A stretch of 6,503 nt of DNA from Blastocatellia bacterium (GTDB lineage Bacteria > Acidobacteriota > Blastocatellia > Chloracidobacteriales > JADJPF01), in assembly GCA_023265235.1 (NCBI GenBank), contig JAHFUF010000304.1, positions 1 to 6,503 on the forward strand, in the 5' to 3' direction. The position numbers were made by a program, and so were the translations under genes. Below, one piece after another: positions 5,385 through 6,503 of this stretch; the stretch's first letter is position 1, and each line of letters begins with the position of its first letter. The notes under the pieces were generated by a model. The model searched no databases. It saw only the letters and a list, made by a program, of their open reading frames with translations, and had not been told where the DNA came from.

Positions 5385-6167
5385 CTAACGATTGTTAACT
5401 GCCGTAGCGGATATAGCTTCATTACTAGGAGTGTAATGACCAAGTAGATAATGCCAGCGAATTAAGATTAGCTCTAGAAAAGCTAAAAGTCCTTTGAACA
5501 TACTTACTTTTGTACCAGCTACATCTGCCCAAATAATAGGTAATTCTAGAGAGCGTAGCCCATGTTTTTGTGCAATAAACAAAACTTCTACATCAAAAGC
5601 AAAACCAAAAATTTTTTGCTTTTCAAAAATCCAACTAGTTTGACTACGATGAAACGCTTTAAATCCACACTGAGTATCTTGATATGGCAGCCCTGTAAGT
5701 AGCTTCATTAGCTGGTTAAACACTCGACCAGCCATTTCTCGAATTGTTGGTTGATGTGTTGCAATTTGTGATTCTGGTAGTGCTCGTGAACCAAAAACAA
5801 TCTCTTTTTCTCTAGTTATAATAGGAGCAATTAGCCTATCTAGCTCTGTGATAGGTGTAGAAAGATCAGCATCAGTAAACATAGCAATTTCCCCAATTGC
5901 TTGTAACATCCCGTTACGAATAGTGTAGCCTTTGCCCGAGTTAATAGGGTTTTTGACTATACGTAGGGAAATTCCTAGTCTTTCAAATTTTTTAATATAC
6001 TCCTTGGCTATTTCTAAAGTAGCGTCGGTAGAACCATCATCGACTACTAAAACTTCTGAGGAATAGGTTTTAGTAGCTAAAAACCGCCCTACTTGCTCTA
6101 AAGTTGCAGCTAGACGCTTTTCCTCATTGTAAGCAGGAATAATTACTGATAAAAATTTATTTGACAC
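5385..6167 (-). CDS. Family-2 glycosyltransferase, ALG5-like (polyprenyl/dolichyl-phosphate glucosyltransferase type)
   Basis: 260 aa with a GT-A fold of glycosyltransferase family 2. Motifs in order: SVIIPAYNEEKR (7-18) and VVDDGSTD (41-48) for nucleotide-sugar binding, NSGKGYTIRNGML (76-88), FTDADLSTPI (97-106) carrying the metal-binding D99-A-D101, GSR at 126-128, and DTQCGFKAF (164-172). The DADLSTP and DTQCGFK blocks are characteristic of the ALG5 branch, which moves glucose from UDP-glucose to a lipid phosphate at the cytoplasmic face of the membrane. The bacterial substrate is probably undecaprenyl phosphate, by inference. The N-terminal anchor of eukaryotic ALG5 is absent; a hydrophobic stretch near the C-terminus (about 226-243) may touch the membrane. 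The start is GTG with only a weak AAGAAAG ahead; an in-frame stop closes off upstream alternatives. Stop TAG; mutL begins 43 nt later. The exact sugar and acceptor are uncertain. Confidence 0.9.
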   Translation of the reverse strand: MSNKFLSVIIPAYNEEKRLAATLEQVGRFLATKTYSSEVLVVDDGSTDATLEIAKEYIKKFERLGISLRIVKNPINSGKGYTIRNGMLQAIGEIAMFTDADLSTPITELDRLIAPIITREKEIVFGSRALPESQIATHQPTIREMAGRVFNQLMKLLTGLPYQDTQCGFKAFHRSQTSWIFEKQKIFGFAFDVEVLFIAQKHGLRSLELPIIWADVAGTKVSMFKGLLAFLELILIRWHYLLGHYTPSNEAISATAVNNR

Positions 6168-6185
6168 AATGTTTGGCTTTCTTAA

Positions 6186-6201
6186 GACTTAAAGACTTAA
6201 A
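6186..6201. repeat. Tandem octamer in the divergent promoter region
   Basis: GACTTAAA is repeated twice in tandem (6186-6193 and 6194-6201) and preceded by a partial CTTAA (6181-6185). It directly adjoins the overlapping -10-like boxes and could be a regulator-binding array or simple slippage. Confidence 0.55.
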
Positions 6202-6257
6202 TATAACACAGAGAAATTAGGTTTTCTAAGTTGTGGACGTTAAAAACTTCCAGACCC

Positions 6258-6263
6258 TAAGGA
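6258..6263 (+). promoter_or_regulatory. Ribosome-binding site of uvrC
   Basis: TAAGGA lies 6 nt before ATG 6270, a normal position and strength for a Shine-Dalgarno sequence. Confidence 0.7.
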
Positions 6264-6269
6264 ATTATT

Positions 6270-6503
6270 ATGAGCTTATTAGAAGATAAATTAGCTGCTT
6301 TGCCACAAAGCCCTGGCTGCTATCTCCATAAAGATACTAATGGCAATATTATTTATATTGGTAAAGCAAAAAACCTACGCCACCGTGTAAGGCAATATTT
6401 CCAAACCTCTCGACCTCTAGACGCTAAAACCAGTGAACTAGTATTACGTATTTGTGATTTTGAATACATTATTACTGATACAGAGCTAGAAGCTTTGATC
6501 CTA
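6270..6503 (+). CDS. uvrC: Excinuclease ABC subunit C (UvrC), N-terminal part only
   Basis: The first 78 codons are present and the frame is open at the right edge. UvrC is the nuclease of UvrABC nucleotide-excision repair; its N-terminal GIY-YIG domain makes the 3' incision beside the lesion. The opening MSLLEDKLAALPQSPGCYL and the following YIGKAKNLRHRVRQYF are hallmark UvrC sequence. G16-C-Y18 and Y29-I-G31 form the GIY-YIG pair, and R39 sits at the position of the catalytic arginine known from Thermotoga UvrC. TDTELEAL (70-76) leads to the catalytic glutamate, which would fall just past the edge. The UVR, RNase H-like and helix-hairpin-helix parts are not in view. It is divergent from the glycosyltransferase/mutL pair. 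Confidence 0.96.
   Translation, partial: MSLLEDKLAALPQSPGCYLHKDTNGNIIYIGKAKNLRHRVRQYFQTSRPLDAKTSELVLRICDFEYIITDTELEALIL

Larger units (their letters stand above)
6168..6269. promoter_or_regulatory. Divergent promoter region between the glycosyltransferase and uvrC
   Basis: This 102-nt gap lies between genes leaving in opposite directions, so it must hold start signals for both. On the plus strand TATAAC (6202-6207) is a fair -10 with a poor -35 (TTCTTA, 6179-6184, 17-nt spacing). On the minus strand TATATT (6200-6205) overlaps it, again without a clear -35. Overlapping -10 boxes would make the two promoters compete. The boxes are suggestions; the presence of promoters here follows from gene orientation. 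Confidence 0.4.

Overview
This is an AT-rich bacterial chromosomal segment. It carries two recognisable DNA-repair genes (mutL and the start of uvrC), a family-2 glycosyltransferase and three exported or membrane-anchored proteins of poorly known function. Protein style (an endonuclease-type MutL, an ALG5-like glycosyltransferase, a DUF4034-like protein) would fit a low-GC member of Acidobacteriota or a similar environmental Gram-negative phylum. That placement is an impression, not a demonstration. No conjugation, phage or CRISPR genes and no transposase gene are visible.

Layout. The left third (1-1676, all minus strand) is a two-gene unit: a membrane-anchored helical protein resembling DUF4034, then, 19 nt downstream, a secreted thioredoxin-fold protein cut by the left edge. 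Next comes a 657-nt gene-poor gap (1677-2333). Its best structure is a 151-bp MITE-like element (1893-2043) with perfect 13-bp terminal inverted repeats and perfect 8-bp flanking direct repeats. A second fold-back sequence (2139-2224, 15-bp perfect arms) and several short palindromes lie in the same gap. A gene for a Tat-exported protein of unknown function follows (2334-3257, minus).

The right half holds a probable two-gene minus-strand operon. An ALG5-like glycosyltransferase (5385-6167) is followed 43 nt later by mutL (3392-5341). Divergently, uvrC starts at 6270 on the plus strand and runs off the right edge. The 102-nt gap at 6168-6269 must contain the start signals for both directions.

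How the genes relate. MutL (mismatch repair) and UvrC (nucleotide-excision repair) both serve genome maintenance, but no shared control is visible. The glycosyltransferase probably makes a polyprenyl-phosphate-linked sugar at the inner membrane. The DUF4034-like protein and the redoxin probably work together outside the cytoplasm, judging only from tight spacing and shared export. Three start sites were set from ribosome-binding sites or signal motifs rather than taking the longest reading frame. I do not see a convincing new multi-gene system; the MITE-like element is the strongest new observation.
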